From contig JAKEEU010000026.1 of NCBI GenBank assembly GCA_022616415.1, forward strand, positions 61,974-125,973: a stretch of 64,000 nt of DNA, in the 5' to 3' direction. The position numbers were made by a program, and so were the translations under genes. The notes below the pieces were generated by a model, which did not search any database, was not told the DNA's origin, and saw nothing but the letters and a program-made list of their open reading frames with translations. Origin of the DNA: Candidatus Zhuqueibacterota bacterium (lineage in GTDB: Bacteria > Zhuqueibacterota > Zhuqueibacteria > Zhuqueibacterales > Zhuqueibacteraceae). Positions 32,767-42,222 of this stretch are shown here, piece after piece. Numbering within the stretch: the first letter of the stretch is position 1; every line of letters begins with the position of its first letter.

Positions 32767-34008
32767 TCACGTATTTTTCTTCCACGTCGGGTGGGTAATG
32801 TTGTGATAATTGATTTTGTAGTTCAGCGCGCGCGGCGAAATGCCGAGCAAATTGGCCGCGTCTTTTTGCACCCAGTTGCGCAGCTCCAGCGCGCGCAAAA
32901 TCGCTTCCTTTTCAATCGCTTCCAAATTCAACGTGTCGAGCGAAAGCACTTCACCGTCAGTGGCGCGGCGACGATCCTTGCCGCCGGCCGCGAAGTAATC
33001 CCGCCCGGACATCGACAAGTCCTTCGCCTGAATCTCCTGCCCTTCTTCCACCACGAGCACCGAGCGCTCGACTAAATTCTTAAGCTCGCGAATATTGCCC
33101 GGCCACTGGTGGTTGCGCAACAGCTCCATCGTCTCGCTCGAAAAGCCTTTGGTTTTCTTGCGAATCTCGCGCGAAAACTTTCGCCGGAAAAATTCGGCGA
33201 TCAACGCGATGTCTTCCGAGCGCTTGCGCAATGGCGGAATGTGCAGCGTCACCACGTTGAGGCGATAGTAAAGATCGGCGCGAAAATTTCCCAGCTCGAT
33301 CTCGTGCCACAAATCCTTGTTCGTCGCCGCAATAACCCGCACGTCCACCTGAATGGTGCGATTGCCGCCCAGGCGGTTGAAGGTTTGATCTTGCAAAACG
33401 CGCAAAATTTTGGCCTGCGTGGTGAGCTGCATGTCGCCGATTTCGTCGAGAAACAGCGTGCCGCCGTCGGATTGCTCGAACTTGCCGACGCGGGTTTGAT
33501 AGGCGCCGGTGAAAGCGCCCTTCTCGTGACCAAACAACTCGCTCTCGAGCAAGTTCTCCGGCAGCGCCGCGCAATTGACCTTGACGAACGGCTTGTCGCC
33601 GCGGTGGCTGATAAACTGAATCAGCCCCGCAATCAGCTCCTTGCCGGTGCCGGTCTCGCCTTGAATCAAAATGGTCGCGTTGCTCTTCGCCACCTTTTTG
33701 ATCAACGCAAAAATTTCTTTGATTTCCGGGCTGCGGCTGACCAAGGGGTAATGATAGTCGAAGCCATAATTTTTGCCCCAGGTACTTTCGATGTCGGTCG
33801 GGATGACTTCAAGATCGAAGTCTTTCGGTTCTACTGTAGTTGCCACGATGTTCTTATCCTTTCCCGCTATTGGTTGCACCGATTCTCCTTTTGCGTTTTT
33901 TGCAAAAGATAGCCGGGGCCACAGCGGTCCGTAAGCGCCAAAGTCGACAATCCCAGATGTGTCGCTGGACCAAAAAGCAGGTGTGAATAATTTTCCGATG
34001 ATCTTCAT
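32767..34008 (-). CDS. Sigma-54-dependent transcriptional activator without receiver domain
   Basis: 413 aa. A short N-terminal region (about 1-85) shows no known sensory domain. The AAA+ central domain has Walker A GETGTGKE (about 117-124), the sigma-54 loop GHEKGAFTGA, Walker B LFLDEIGD, and the arginine region FRADLYYRLNV. A Fis-type HTH ends the protein (AILRALELRNWVQKDAANLLGISPRALNYKI). It would open sigma-54 promoters of unknown targets. Without a receiver or GAF module its activity may be set by partner proteins or by its abundance. A second activator is at 54337-55812. Confidence 0.92.
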   Translation of the reverse strand: MKIIGKLFTPAFWSSDTSGIVDFGAYGPLWPRLSFAKNAKGESVQPIAGKDKNIVATTVEPKDFDLEVIPTDIESTWGKNYGFDYHYPLVSRSPEIKEIFALIKKVAKSNATILIQGETGTGKELIAGLIQFISHRGDKPFVKVNCAALPENLLESELFGHEKGAFTGAYQTRVGKFEQSDGGTLFLDEIGDMQLTTQAKILRVLQDQTFNRLGGNRTIQVDVRVIAATNKDLWHEIELGNFRADLYYRLNVVTLHIPPLRKRSEDIALIAEFFRRKFSREIRKKTKGFSSETMELLRNHQWPGNIRELKNLVERSVLVVEEGQEIQAKDLSMSGRDYFAAGGKDRRRATDGEVLSLDTLNLEAIEKEAILRALELRNWVQKDAANLLGISPRALNYKINYHNITHPTWKKNT

Positions 34009-34483
34009 CCCTGAACTGATCGACCGGTTGTCCTATAACCTTTTGACCTTTGAGGCGTCTCCTATGGGCAAATTCCCACAGGCGTAGCCTTGCAGGCGTA
34101 GTCTTAACAAACCCCTTACACTTTCGCAATCTACATGCCAGGGATGCGATTTGCCGTTTACAAATTTGAAAAAGAAACTGCGAGAGATGGCGGAGATAAC
34201 GCCGAACAGCCAAATTCAGAAGAATTTCAATGGGTTACAGTTTCGAAATCACCATGCCATATTGCTTCGCGCCGGCAGGGTGGTGTCGCTAAATGGTTAC
34301 ATTTTTGTGAATTCCGCACGCTTTTCGACCGTTTCAAAACGAGCCGGTTGTGTTACGCTGAGACAGCGATATTACAAAAATGTACTTACGCTCAAAAACA
34401 CCTAAACTATACCGGCAACGGTTTTGAATTGCGGAAAAAAAATTTTCTGCCAAGGCAATTACTTTTTTTGCCGAACGCCGGCT
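34009..34483. other. 475-bp intergenic region
   Basis: Upstream region of the leftward sigma-54 activator. It is AT-richer than the neighbouring genes. Short overlapping frames on the plus strand have no ribosome site or protein-like pattern. I see no clear -24/-12 promoter and no repeat. Confidence 0.5.
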
Positions 34484-35332
34484 TCAAGGGTCTTGCCCAT
34501 CTTTCAAAATAGGAATGCCTTGCCAGGATATGCCTCGAGACGACAGAATTTGGCGCAGGCGCTGATAACGCGGCCACGCCAGCCCGGCTTGCCGTAACAT
34601 ATCTTGTGCTGAGTTCGGCCCGGCCATTTCCCAAAGTGAGGCTGTCGGGCCATCATAAATTAGGCGGCCTTCGCCGAGAACCAAAAGCCGGGGGCAAAGA
34701 TACGCGATCAGATCCATGTCATGGCTAATAATGACCAACGTTTTGCCAACCGCCTGCCAATCGCGCAGTAAGCGGCGGACTTCCAAAGCGCCGCGTGCGT
34801 CCAAGCTGGCGGTCGGCTCGTCAAGAACGAGCATCTCCGGTTGCATCGCCAACACCCCGGCCAAGGCGACTCGTCGCTTCTCCCCTTGACTCAAGGTGAA
34901 CGGATTTCGTCCACCAAAAGATTCGTGGAGTCCAACCTGGTGTAACGCCAGTGTGACACGTTGGGCGATTTCTGCCGACGGCAGATGTTGCTGCTGTGGC
35001 CCGAAAGCAATTTCTTCTTCCACCGTGGCGGCGAACAGGTGCATTTCGGGAAATTGAAAAACCACGCCGAGGCGGCGACGCAGGGCAGTTAGATCATAAT
35101 CGGGCACATTAATATCCTCTCCATCCGCCAAAACCCGGCCACGCTCAGGCAGCAAAAGTCCATTGAACATTTGCATCAAAGTGGTTTTTCCGGATCCGGA
35201 GCGACCGGCGAGACCGACCAATTCCCCGGCGTGAATCTCAAAACTAATGTCCTGCAACTGCGGCTTGGGCTGATTGCCCGGCGCGGCAAAACTCTCATAC
35301 GCAAACCAAACGTTTTCGAAGCGAATCGTCAT
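34484..35332 (-). CDS. Energy-coupling-factor type ABC transporter ATPase (EcfA/CbiO-like), without partners
   Basis: 282 aa. Walker A is GRSGSGKT (about 43-50), the Q-loop is FQFPEMHLFA, the signature is LSQGEKRRVALAG (about 147-159), Walker B is LVLDEPTASLD, and the H-loop is ISHD. The EcfA-like features are QFPE..LF and the extended C-terminus. These ATPases power vitamin or metal uptake together with EcfT and a substrate-specific S component; none of those is encoded in this window, so partners must lie elsewhere. The gene is isolated, 117 bp from the maturase pseudogene. Confidence 0.85.
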   Translation of the reverse strand: MTIRFENVWFAYESFAAPGNQPKPQLQDISFEIHAGELVGLAGRSGSGKTTLMQMFNGLLLPERGRVLADGEDINVPDYDLTALRRRLGVVFQFPEMHLFAATVEEEIAFGPQQQHLPSAEIAQRVTLALHQVGLHESFGGRNPFTLSQGEKRRVALAGVLAMQPEMLVLDEPTASLDARGALEVRRLLRDWQAVGKTLVIISHDMDLIAYLCPRLLVLGEGRLIYDGPTASLWEMAGPNSAQDMLRQAGLAWPRYQRLRQILSSRGISWQGIPILKDGQDP

Positions 35333-35449
35333 CGTAAAGGGGCAGTCCTATTCTGTGGAGGCATTGAACAAAAGTGATTGCGGTTGGTCTTTGCGTTGTG
35401 ATGACAGCTTTTAGGCATGGGAAAATGCACACGAAAAGGCTGGTTTTGG

Positions 35450-36645
35450 CTATCCACAACAGCGTTTGTACTTTTTGCCGCTGCCGCATGGGCATGGTTG
35501 ATTGCGGCTGATGGCGGCCTCTTGGGGCGCGCTCAGACGCCTGGCGAGGCCGCGCAGATATGGCATGCTGTGGGCAAAAAATTTTTTGTAGCCGGCGCAC
35601 ATATAATTCGGTTGTTCCATGGCGCGATACTTCGGACAGCCGCCGTAGCAGTACTTTTTCCATTCACACGGCCGGCAAGCGACGGGAAGATCGGATTTGC
35701 TCGCCGCAAATTGTTGGCGCAACGCGGCGCGCTCGAGCTGCCACAGCGGCTGCTCAAGAAGGTTGCCGACCTTCCAAGCCGGCTCAACGAAAAAATCGCA
35801 GGCATAGACATCTCCGTTGGCTTCCACAACCAAATACGAATCGCACGATTTTCTGAACAGGCACACATCGCTTTCACCGCCAAGCAGTTGTGAAAGAAAT
35901 GCCTCAAACATTCTTTCGGAAAAGCGCGGATTGCCGCCGTTGTACCAAAGATCAAACATGGTACAGAGGAAGTCACCGTATTTTTCCGCCGGCATCGAGA
36001 ACGGCGCCGGCTTGCCATTTTTGTCGAGCTCGACGGCTGGAATAAATTGAACGTAGTCGATTCGGTTCTCGACGAGAAAATGATATAGCGCATGCGGATG
36101 ATTTACGGTGGCGGCGTTGATCACCACCAGAACATTGAAAGCGACGTCATAGAAAGCGACGTCATATTTTGCCTGAGCAATTCGATTTGGGGATAAACCA
36201 AGCCGAAGCTGGCGCGTTGATTCTTGGTCCGGCGATAATGGTCGTGCAATGCGGAAGGGCCATCCAACGACAGCCCGATAAGAAATTTATATAGGCGCAA
36301 AAATTCCGCCCAGGCTTCGTTGAGCAGAATCCCGTTGGTTTGCAGCGCATTGCCAACAATTTGGCCGGGACGGGCGTATTGCATTTCCAATTCCACCACC
36401 TGCATGAAGAAATCGAGTCCGGCGAGAGTAGGCTCGCCGCCTTGCCAGGCCAGGCTCACCGGTCCGGCCGTGTGCTGCATCACCTGTGAGATAAGCGTCT
36501 CGAGAACCTTTTGGCTCATACGATGCGTTTTCGTCTGGGGATATAAAGCCGCCTTTTCGAGATAAAAACAATAGTCGCAGCGCAAGTTGCAATCGGCGGA
36601 GACCGGCCTGATTAACAAAGAGCTTTTCAGTGGCGCGCTTTCCAT
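35450..36645 (-). pseudogene. Anaerobic sulfatase maturase-like radical SAM/SPASM protein, split by a frameshift
   Basis: The first part, from the ATG at 36645 (GAAAGG site), has the radical SAM cluster CNLRCDYC and WQGGEPTLAG and runs to a stop near 36121. The second part continues in another frame from about 36127, with SPASM cysteines (C..C..VYACDFF, CRPCEWKKYCYGGC) and a final SEC-C motif (PCPCGSGKKYKRCC). Removing 17 bp at the junction restores QNDVAFNVLVVINA, which fits the family exactly; that 17 bp includes a 15-bp near-tandem copy (GAAAGCGACGTCATA, about 36138-36167). The intact enzyme would oxidise a cysteine or serine of sulfatases to formylglycine. No sulfatase is encoded nearby. 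Assembly error cannot be excluded. Confidence 0.85.
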
Positions 36646-36831
36646 ATTCATCCTTTCAAGTGTCATGCTTCGTCCTGTGCAACCAAGATAAGAATCCCCC
36701 CACAAATTTGCAAATGATAATTTTTTTGTGCGCGCGGGAATATTTTTGTTTTGGGAAAGTAGAATAAGTAGCAACATCACGAGATGAAATAAGCAGCGCA
36801 GGTAATGTCAAAAGTTTTATGAAAACGAGAA

Positions 36832-36888
36832 GGGAGGGCGGACTTTCTTGTCCGCGATGCGCGTGTGGACTAGAAAGTCCACCCTCCC
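36832..36888. repeat. 24-bp imperfect palindrome upstream of the serpin gene
   Basis: 36832-36855 pairs with 36865-36888 with three mismatches. Each arm contains its own small palindrome (GGAC..GTCC). The ribosome site of the serpin gene follows within ten bases. It could be an operator, an RNA hairpin or another REP-like element. Confidence 0.7.
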
Positions 36889-36910
36889 CCTCAACCAAGG
36901 AGATTAGAAA

Positions 36911-38170
36911 ATGAAGAGATACGCATTCAGCAAAGTTGGCGTGGCATTGCTATTCAGCGTTTTGAGTGTCATGCCACCGCGCGGTGGATTTGCCGCTTCC
37001 ACCCTTTCAAAATCAAGTCAAGCGCAGAAAAAATCCATTGCGCCGGCCGACAGCAAGTTGATCGCCGCCAACACCCAATTCGGCTTCAAGCTCTTCGATC
37101 AACTTGCCAAACAGGATGCTGGCAAGAATATTTTCGTTTCGCCATCCAGCGTGGCGTTTGCGCTGGCGATGATTTACAACGGCGCGAGCGGTGAAACGCA
37201 GCAGGCCATGGCGAAAGCGTTGGAAGTGAACGGCATGAGTCTGCAGGAGCTCAATCGCGCCAATGCGGCATTGCAAGCGATGCTGGCAAGCTCCGATCCA
37301 AAAGTGCAATTGAACGTTGCCAATTCGCTGTGGGCGAGAAAAGGCGTCACATTCAAGCCGGAATTTATCAAAAGAAATCAGGAATTCTTTGCCGCCGAAG
37401 TTTCGGATTTGGATTTCGCGCTGCCGAGTGCACCGACGACGCTCAACGATTGGGTGAGCCAAAAGACGAATGGCAAGATCGATAAGATTGTCGAAACCAT
37501 TCCGAGCGACGCGATTCTGTATCTGATCAACGCCATTTATTTTAAAGGCAACTGGGCGCAGCAATTCGATAAAAGCAAAACCAAGACAGACCGATTTACG
37601 CTGTTGAATGGCGCGAAAAAGCAGCACCCGATGATGTCGCAGACCGGGCGATATCGCTACCTCGAGAACGATGAGTTTCAGGCCATCGGTTTACCTTATG
37701 GCGCCGGCAGCATGAGCATGTATGTTTTTCTGCCGGGCAAAAATTCCGACCTCAACAAGTTTATGGCGGATTTGAATGCCGCAAAATGGGAAAGCTGGAT
37801 GTCGCAGCTCCGCTCGCAGGAAGGCAATATCACGCTACCGCGTTTTAAATTAGAATATGAAGTAGTGCTCAACAACGCGCTCAAGTCGCTCGGCATGGAA
37901 TCAGCGTTTGATCCGCAGCGCGCGAATTTTAGAGAGATGTGCGCCGCTTCTCCGAGCGCGAATGTTTTTATCGGCGAGGTCAAGCACAAAACTTTCGTGG
38001 AAGTCAACGAGGAAGGCACCGAAGCCGCGGCGGTAACCTCCGGAGGAATGCGGGCGACGGCTTTTATTCCGCCGTTCAACATGGTGGTTGATCGGCCGTT
38101 TTTCTGCACCATTCGCGACAATCAAACCGGAACCGTTTTGTTTATGGGATTGGTTGTCGAACCGAAATAG
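36911..38170 (+). CDS. Secreted serpin-family protease inhibitor
   Basis: 419 aa with a signal peptide (ends near GGFAAS) and a complete serpin fold from about 48. Conserved blocks are visible: NIFVSPSSVAFALAMIYNGASGET, NWVS-like LNDWVSQKTNGKI, LINAIYFKGNW, and the hinge EVNEEGTEAAAVTSG followed by DRPFFCTIRDNQTGTVLFMG. The hinge has small residues at P12-P9, so inhibitory loop insertion is expected. Residues around P1 (RATAF) suggest elastase- or subtilisin-like targets. AAGGAG precedes the ATG. It probably protects the cell surface from extracellular proteases. A hexamer palindrome starts at its stop codon. Confidence 0.93.
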   Translation: MKRYAFSKVGVALLFSVLSVMPPRGGFAASTLSKSSQAQKKSIAPADSKLIAANTQFGFKLFDQLAKQDAGKNIFVSPSSVAFALAMIYNGASGETQQAMAKALEVNGMSLQELNRANAALQAMLASSDPKVQLNVANSLWARKGVTFKPEFIKRNQEFFAAEVSDLDFALPSAPTTLNDWVSQKTNGKIDKIVETIPSDAILYLINAIYFKGNWAQQFDKSKTKTDRFTLLNGAKKQHPMMSQTGRYRYLENDEFQAIGLPYGAGSMSMYVFLPGKNSDLNKFMADLNAAKWESWMSQLRSQEGNITLPRFKLEYEVVLNNALKSLGMESAFDPQRANFREMCAASPSANVFIGEVKHKTFVEVNEEGTEAAAVTSGGMRATAFIPPFNMVVDRPFFCTIRDNQTGTVLFMGLVVEPK

Positions 38171-38234
38171 CAGTGGCAGTGGCAGTGGCAGTAGTTTTTC
38201 GCTCTTTCCTGCCTCTGCTACTGCAACTGCTACT
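38168..38234. repeat. Hexamer palindromic array element
   Basis: The left arm is TAGCAG plus repeated TGGCAG units (38168-38194). The right arm is CTGCCT, CTGCTA, CTGCAA, CTGCTA (38209-38232). The turn is about 14 bp. The first three bases of the element are the TAG stop codon of the serpin gene. Confidence 0.85.
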
Positions 38235-38277
38235 TTTCTAGAAATTTCGAAACGTTTGAACCAAAGAGGAAACTCCT

Positions 38278-40545
38278 ATGAAACGCTCATTTTTTACTCT
38301 CGTAGTGCTTTTCGTCATCGCTATCCAAGCGCACGCGCAAGGCATTATCGTGCGCCCGGATTTTCAGCCCGCCGATCTCGAGTTGCGCCAGCATCGCGTC
38401 AACGCCGATATTCATGAGCAAGTCGCGGTGGTTACGGTCGAGCACGAATTTTATAACCCCAGCTCCACAACGGTCGAAGGTACGTTTCTTTTTCCGCTGC
38501 CGCCGAACGCCCAAGTGTCGCGCTTCTCGATGAATGTCGATGGCAAGGAAATGGTCGGCGAGCTGCTCAGCGCCGACGAGGCGCGGCGCATTTATGAAGA
38601 CATCGTGCGCAAAAGTCTCGATCCGGCCTTGTTGGAGATGGCGGACTATCGCACGTTTCGCGCGCGCATTTTCCCGATTCCGCCGCGCGCCACCCGCCGG
38701 TTGACTTTGCGCTATGATGCGACACTGCCGATGGATGGCAAAACCGTCACGTTCCAATATCCGCTGCAAGGAACGCTTACATATCGCGGCGCCGGCGTGC
38801 CGATTCGTCCGCCGATGCCGATGCCGCCGCAAAGAGAAGAACGCCGGGAGCCGGATCGTGCCCGCTCACAACAGAGCACGATTCACATTCAAATCAACAC
38901 CGCGACGGCAGTGAAAAATATTTATTCACCCTCGCATCGTGTTGAAGTGAAGCAGGAGAGCGACCGCCGTGCCACGGCCACTTTTGAAGCCAACGACGCC
39001 ATCGACGGTCGCGACTTTTTGCTCTACTATTCGCTCGATCCGAATGAGATCGGCGCGACGCTGTTGACGCATCGTCCGTATTCCGACAAGGCCGGCTATT
39101 TCATGTTGCTGATCTCGCCGCAGGTGAATCCGGACGCGACGCAAGTGCAAGGCAAAGATTTGGTTTTTGTGCTCGACACCTCCGGCAGCATGGCCGGAGA
39201 GAAGATACAGCAGGCGAGGGCGGCGCTGCGCTATTGCTTGCAGCGGCTCGGCAATCGCGACCGCTTCGGACTCGTCACCTTCAGCTCTGAGGCGAAAAAG
39301 TTTCGCGAAGCGCTTGCCGGCCTTGAGGCACGCGGCGATGCGTTGTATCATGTCGATCGTCTCGAAGCCACCGGCGGCACCAATATCAACGAAGCGTTGC
39401 AGGCGGCAGCGGATTTGTTGCGCGGCAGCGGAAGCGGGCGCAGTATGATCATTTTTCTGACCGACGGCTTGCCTTCAACCGGCATTCAAAATGAAGGCGA
39501 GATTCGCCGCAACATGAAAAGCGCCAATCGCAATGGCATCCGGGTGTTCTCGTTCGGCGTTGGTTTCGACGTCAACACCAAGCTGCTCGACGGCTTGGCC
39601 AAAGAGAGCAATGCGTTTTCGGATTATATTTCGCCGCAGGAAAACATCGAAGAGCGCGTCTCGAATTTTTATGAAAAAGTGCGTTATCCGGTGATGAGCA
39701 ATATCGAGTATTCCTTTCGCGGCGTTGAGGCACACGCGCATTCACCGAATCGCCTCCCCGATCTTTTCAAAGGCGGCCAAATCATTCTCGCCGGGCGCTA
39801 TCGCGAGGCGGGCCGCGCCACGCTGGTTTTGCGCGGACAAGCCGGCAGCGGACGACAAGAATTTCAATACGATTTCACTTTTCCGCGCCAGGAACGCGAG
39901 CGTGATTTTGTCGCGCGCTTGTGGGCGACGCGCCGCGTCGGCGATTTGCTCGACGAAATTCGGCTGAACGGCGAAAACAGTGAATTGAAGAATGAGGTGA
40001 TCGCTTTGGCGAAGGAATTTGGCTTGGTCACGCCGTACACCTCCTATCTCGTGCGGGAGGAAGAGGCGCTCACTTTGCGGGAATTACAGCAGCCGGTTCA
40101 TCGTCTGATGATGGGGCGAAGTGGAGAAGCGGTCCAGGGAGCCGCCACGCCACCACCGGCGACACTCAGTGTCGATGCGATGAATCAGGCGTCCGGCGCC
40201 GGCGCGGTGCAGATGAGCAAATCCATCCAGGCGATGAAAAAGGCTGAAGTCGCGGCCGAAGCCGAATCTCGAAACGCCGGCCTGGTTGCCGTGCGTGGCG
40301 CCTCGCTGCGCCAACAACCCGATGGCACGTGGATGGACATCGAGTATAAAGCTGAAGCCGCGACGATCAAGCTGGCATTTGCTTCGGAAGCTTATTTCAA
40401 TTTCCTGCGCGTTTTCCCGGAAGCGCGCGAGTTTTGCAAGCTCGGCGATAAGGTGATTTTCAAATTTCGCGGCAAATTCGTGCAGATCGGCGAAAATGGA
40501 GAAAAGCAGATGAGCGAAGCGAAATGGCGGGAGATATTCCGTTGA
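38278..40545 (+). CDS. Secreted VIT/VWA-domain protein
   Basis: 755 aa with a signal peptide (ends near AHAQG). A VIT domain (about 20-160; ADIHEQVAVVTVEHEFYNPS, GTFLFPLPPNAQVSRF, RLTLRYDA) is followed by a VWA domain (about 285-460) with metal site LDTSGSM and TGGTNI. A helical C-terminal part includes EFGLVTPYTSYLV, typical of this group. It resembles inter-alpha-trypsin inhibitor heavy chains and sortase-target homologues in bacteria. GAGGAAAC precedes the ATG. It lies 108 bp downstream of the serpin in the same direction, so an extracellular protein-protein role together with protease control is suggestive, but inferred. There is no sorting domain at the end. Confidence 0.9.
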   Translation: MKRSFFTLVVLFVIAIQAHAQGIIVRPDFQPADLELRQHRVNADIHEQVAVVTVEHEFYNPSSTTVEGTFLFPLPPNAQVSRFSMNVDGKEMVGELLSADEARRIYEDIVRKSLDPALLEMADYRTFRARIFPIPPRATRRLTLRYDATLPMDGKTVTFQYPLQGTLTYRGAGVPIRPPMPMPPQREERREPDRARSQQSTIHIQINTATAVKNIYSPSHRVEVKQESDRRATATFEANDAIDGRDFLLYYSLDPNEIGATLLTHRPYSDKAGYFMLLISPQVNPDATQVQGKDLVFVLDTSGSMAGEKIQQARAALRYCLQRLGNRDRFGLVTFSSEAKKFREALAGLEARGDALYHVDRLEATGGTNINEALQAAADLLRGSGSGRSMIIFLTDGLPSTGIQNEGEIRRNMKSANRNGIRVFSFGVGFDVNTKLLDGLAKESNAFSDYISPQENIEERVSNFYEKVRYPVMSNIEYSFRGVEAHAHSPNRLPDLFKGGQIILAGRYREAGRATLVLRGQAGSGRQEFQYDFTFPRQERERDFVARLWATRRVGDLLDEIRLNGENSELKNEVIALAKEFGLVTPYTSYLVREEEALTLRELQQPVHRLMMGRSGEAVQGAATPPPATLSVDAMNQASGAGAVQMSKSIQAMKKAEVAAEAESRNAGLVAVRGASLRQQPDGTWMDIEYKAEAATIKLAFASEAYFNFLRVFPEAREFCKLGDKVIFKFRGKFVQIGENGEKQMSEAKWREIFR

Positions 40546-40589
40546 AAGTCATGTGAAATGACCGCTCAGGAATGTTGCGGTAAAACCCA

Positions 40590-40618
40590 AAGGCCGGTTA
40601 AGGATGACCGGCCTTTTT
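40590..40618 (+). terminator. Rho-independent terminator
   Basis: AAGGCCGGT (40590-40598) pairs with ACCGGCCTT (40607-40615), followed by TTT, 44 bases after the stop of the VIT/VWA gene. Confidence 0.88.
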
Positions 40619-40723
40619 CATTTTAAACTCGTGGGATTTTGATCCCCCGCCTTGACATCCTGCCGTTGTTTTGGTATCTTGGAAAAAAGCATGAAGTGAA
40701 AATTTTGAGCGGAGGAAGGAAAA

Positions 40724-41509
40724 ATGAACCGGCGTTTAGCGAAATATTGGACCGGCAAAACTGTGCTCATCACCGGCGCTTCATCGGGACTCGGCTATGC
40801 ACTCGTTGAGGCGTTGGCGCCGTATGGCGTGCACTTCTGTTTGCTGAGTCGCCGAGTAGAGCCGATGCAGGAATTGGCCGCGAAGCTCCAAGCCAGCGGC
40901 AGCCAATTTTGGCTGCGCGCCTGCGACGTGCGGAAGCGAGCTGAAGTCGAAAGCGCTGTTGCCGATTTTGTGAAAACTGCCGGCCGCCTGGATGTCGCGT
41001 GGGTCAACAGCGGTATCGGAGGAGAAACTTCTTATCGCCGCTGGGATTGGGACAAGGTTGAAAACATTTTGCAAACCAATCTCAACGGCGCACTTTACAC
41101 GGCACACACTTGTTTGCAACATATAGTGCCGCAGAATCAAGGCACGATAGTGGCGATTAGCTCGGTCTCGGCTATGCGCGGCTTGGCGGGCAGGCCAATT
41201 TACAGCATAACCAAAATCGGCTTGGCGTATTATATGGAAGCGATGGCCGCCGAGCTGCCGCAACTTCAATTTACCACGATTTATCCCGGGTTCGTTGATA
41301 CGGCACTTAATCGTGGCAATCCGAGACGCTTGTGGCTGATGATGCCTCCTCAAGCGGCGCAACTCATGATCAAAGCCGTCGCCAAGCGCAAGCGCGAGTA
41401 CATTTATCCGTTTCCGATGAAAGTGGTTTTTCATTTGGTGCGCGCCTTGCCGGCGGGGCTTTATCGTTGGCTGGGCGGCAAGATGATCGAGCTGAGCCGG
41501 CCGCGGTGA
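40724..41509 (+). CDS. Short-chain dehydrogenase/reductase
   Basis: 261 aa. The Rossmann nucleotide motif is TGASSGLG (about 17-24), a CDVRKRAEV segment follows, and VNSGIGG stands where NNAG is usual. Catalytic residues are the serine in ISSVSAM and YSITK (Y...K). The C-terminus is hydrophobic and basic (PMKVVFHLVRALPAGLYRWLGG), as in membrane-associated SDR proteins that act on lipids or ketones. GGAGGAAGG just upstream supports the start. The substrate cannot be told. It is a single gene between a terminator and the small gene pair. Confidence 0.9.
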   Translation: MNRRLAKYWTGKTVLITGASSGLGYALVEALAPYGVHFCLLSRRVEPMQELAAKLQASGSQFWLRACDVRKRAEVESAVADFVKTAGRLDVAWVNSGIGGETSYRRWDWDKVENILQTNLNGALYTAHTCLQHIVPQNQGTIVAISSVSAMRGLAGRPIYSITKIGLAYYMEAMAAELPQLQFTTIYPGFVDTALNRGNPRRLWLMMPPQAAQLMIKAVAKRKREYIYPFPMKVVFHLVRALPAGLYRWLGGKMIELSRPR

Positions 41510-41599
41510 GGAAATTTTGCTTGCGCTTTTCCCGCCTCGGCGCTATATTGCTGTGGGTACAGTTCCAATCATTTTAGACGTCATTTCAAAGGTTGTGTT

Positions 41600-42010
41600 A
41601 TGAGCGAAATCAAAAACCCCCAGCCAAGCAAGGTAGCAGAAGCCGTGGCAGCTTATGGCCGAGCGACGCCGGCGCATGGCGTGCCATCAGCAATAATGCC
41701 TTTCAAAATCGCCGGCGTCGAAGCGCCTGATGCGGTTTGGGAATTTGCCAAAAAGCACGATCTCTTCCCGTATTTGGAAATGGTGATCCAATGGGTGCAT
41801 GAATTTTTTCCGACCGCTTGCAATTTTTCCTTGGAATATGTTATCGACCCGGAAGTTGAAGGTTATAGTTGGATAGAGCTTAGATTTTACGTTTCAGGTA
41901 CAGTCGAGGAAGTTTTTCAGCAATACCGGCAATTAAATCAGAAAAGGACACAGCATATACCATTTGATAAGTCCGACATGATCGGTGTCATTTTCGGTTG
42001 GATGGAATAG
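41600..42010 (+). CDS. Small hypothetical protein, first of a two-gene unit
   Basis: 136 aa, soluble and acidic, with no family that I can name. It contains a helical region (VAEAVAAYGRATPAHG, AVWEFAKKHDLFPYLEMVIQWVHEFF) and a beta-rich half (SWIELRFYVSGTVEEVFQQY). AAAGG lies upstream of the ATG. The next small frame begins seven bases after its stop in the same phase. The layout of two short coupled genes is typical of toxin-antitoxin-like or HEPN-associated pairs, but nothing proves it. Confidence 0.6.
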   Translation: MSEIKNPQPSKVAEAVAAYGRATPAHGVPSAIMPFKIAGVEAPDAVWEFAKKHDLFPYLEMVIQWVHEFFPTACNFSLEYVIDPEVEGYSWIELRFYVSGTVEEVFQQYRQLNQKRTQHIPFDKSDMIGVIFGWME

Positions 42011-42016
42011 CATGCT

Positions 42017-42208
42017 TTGTATAAACGCCGGCTTCTGGCAGATTATGATCTCAATTCACCTTTCTTTCGTGGCCAAGCCCTAGTTGCGCTTATCGTTGCC
42101 TCTGCCGACCAAATGATTGCTACTATTAAGCGCTGCCAACAATCACAAGATCTCCGCCTCCAAATCCGCAACGGCATCCGTGAATACGAGCACAAAATAA
42201 ATCCCTGA
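42017..42208 (+). CDS. Small hypothetical protein, possibly HEPN-like, second of a two-gene unit
   Basis: 63 aa, beginning at a TTG (the ATG at 42012 is in another frame and soon stops). The sequence YKRRLLADYDLNSPFFRGQALVAL..ASADQMI and the later R.G.REYEHKIN suggest short alpha-helices with the R-x-(4-6)-H spacing sometimes seen in HEPN nucleases, but it is short for that fold. It is coupled to the preceding gene by a gap of six bases. Confidence that it is translated is moderate. Confidence 0.45.
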   Translation: MYKRRLLADYDLNSPFFRGQALVALIVASADQMIATIKRCQQSQDLRLQIRNGIREYEHKINP

Positions 42209-42222
42209 TCCTACCTACCGTA

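Noticed and set aside
34151..34405. 84-codon frame in the gap before the sigma-54 activator
   Set aside because: No ribosome site, no recognisable pattern, and it competes with another frame over the same bases.
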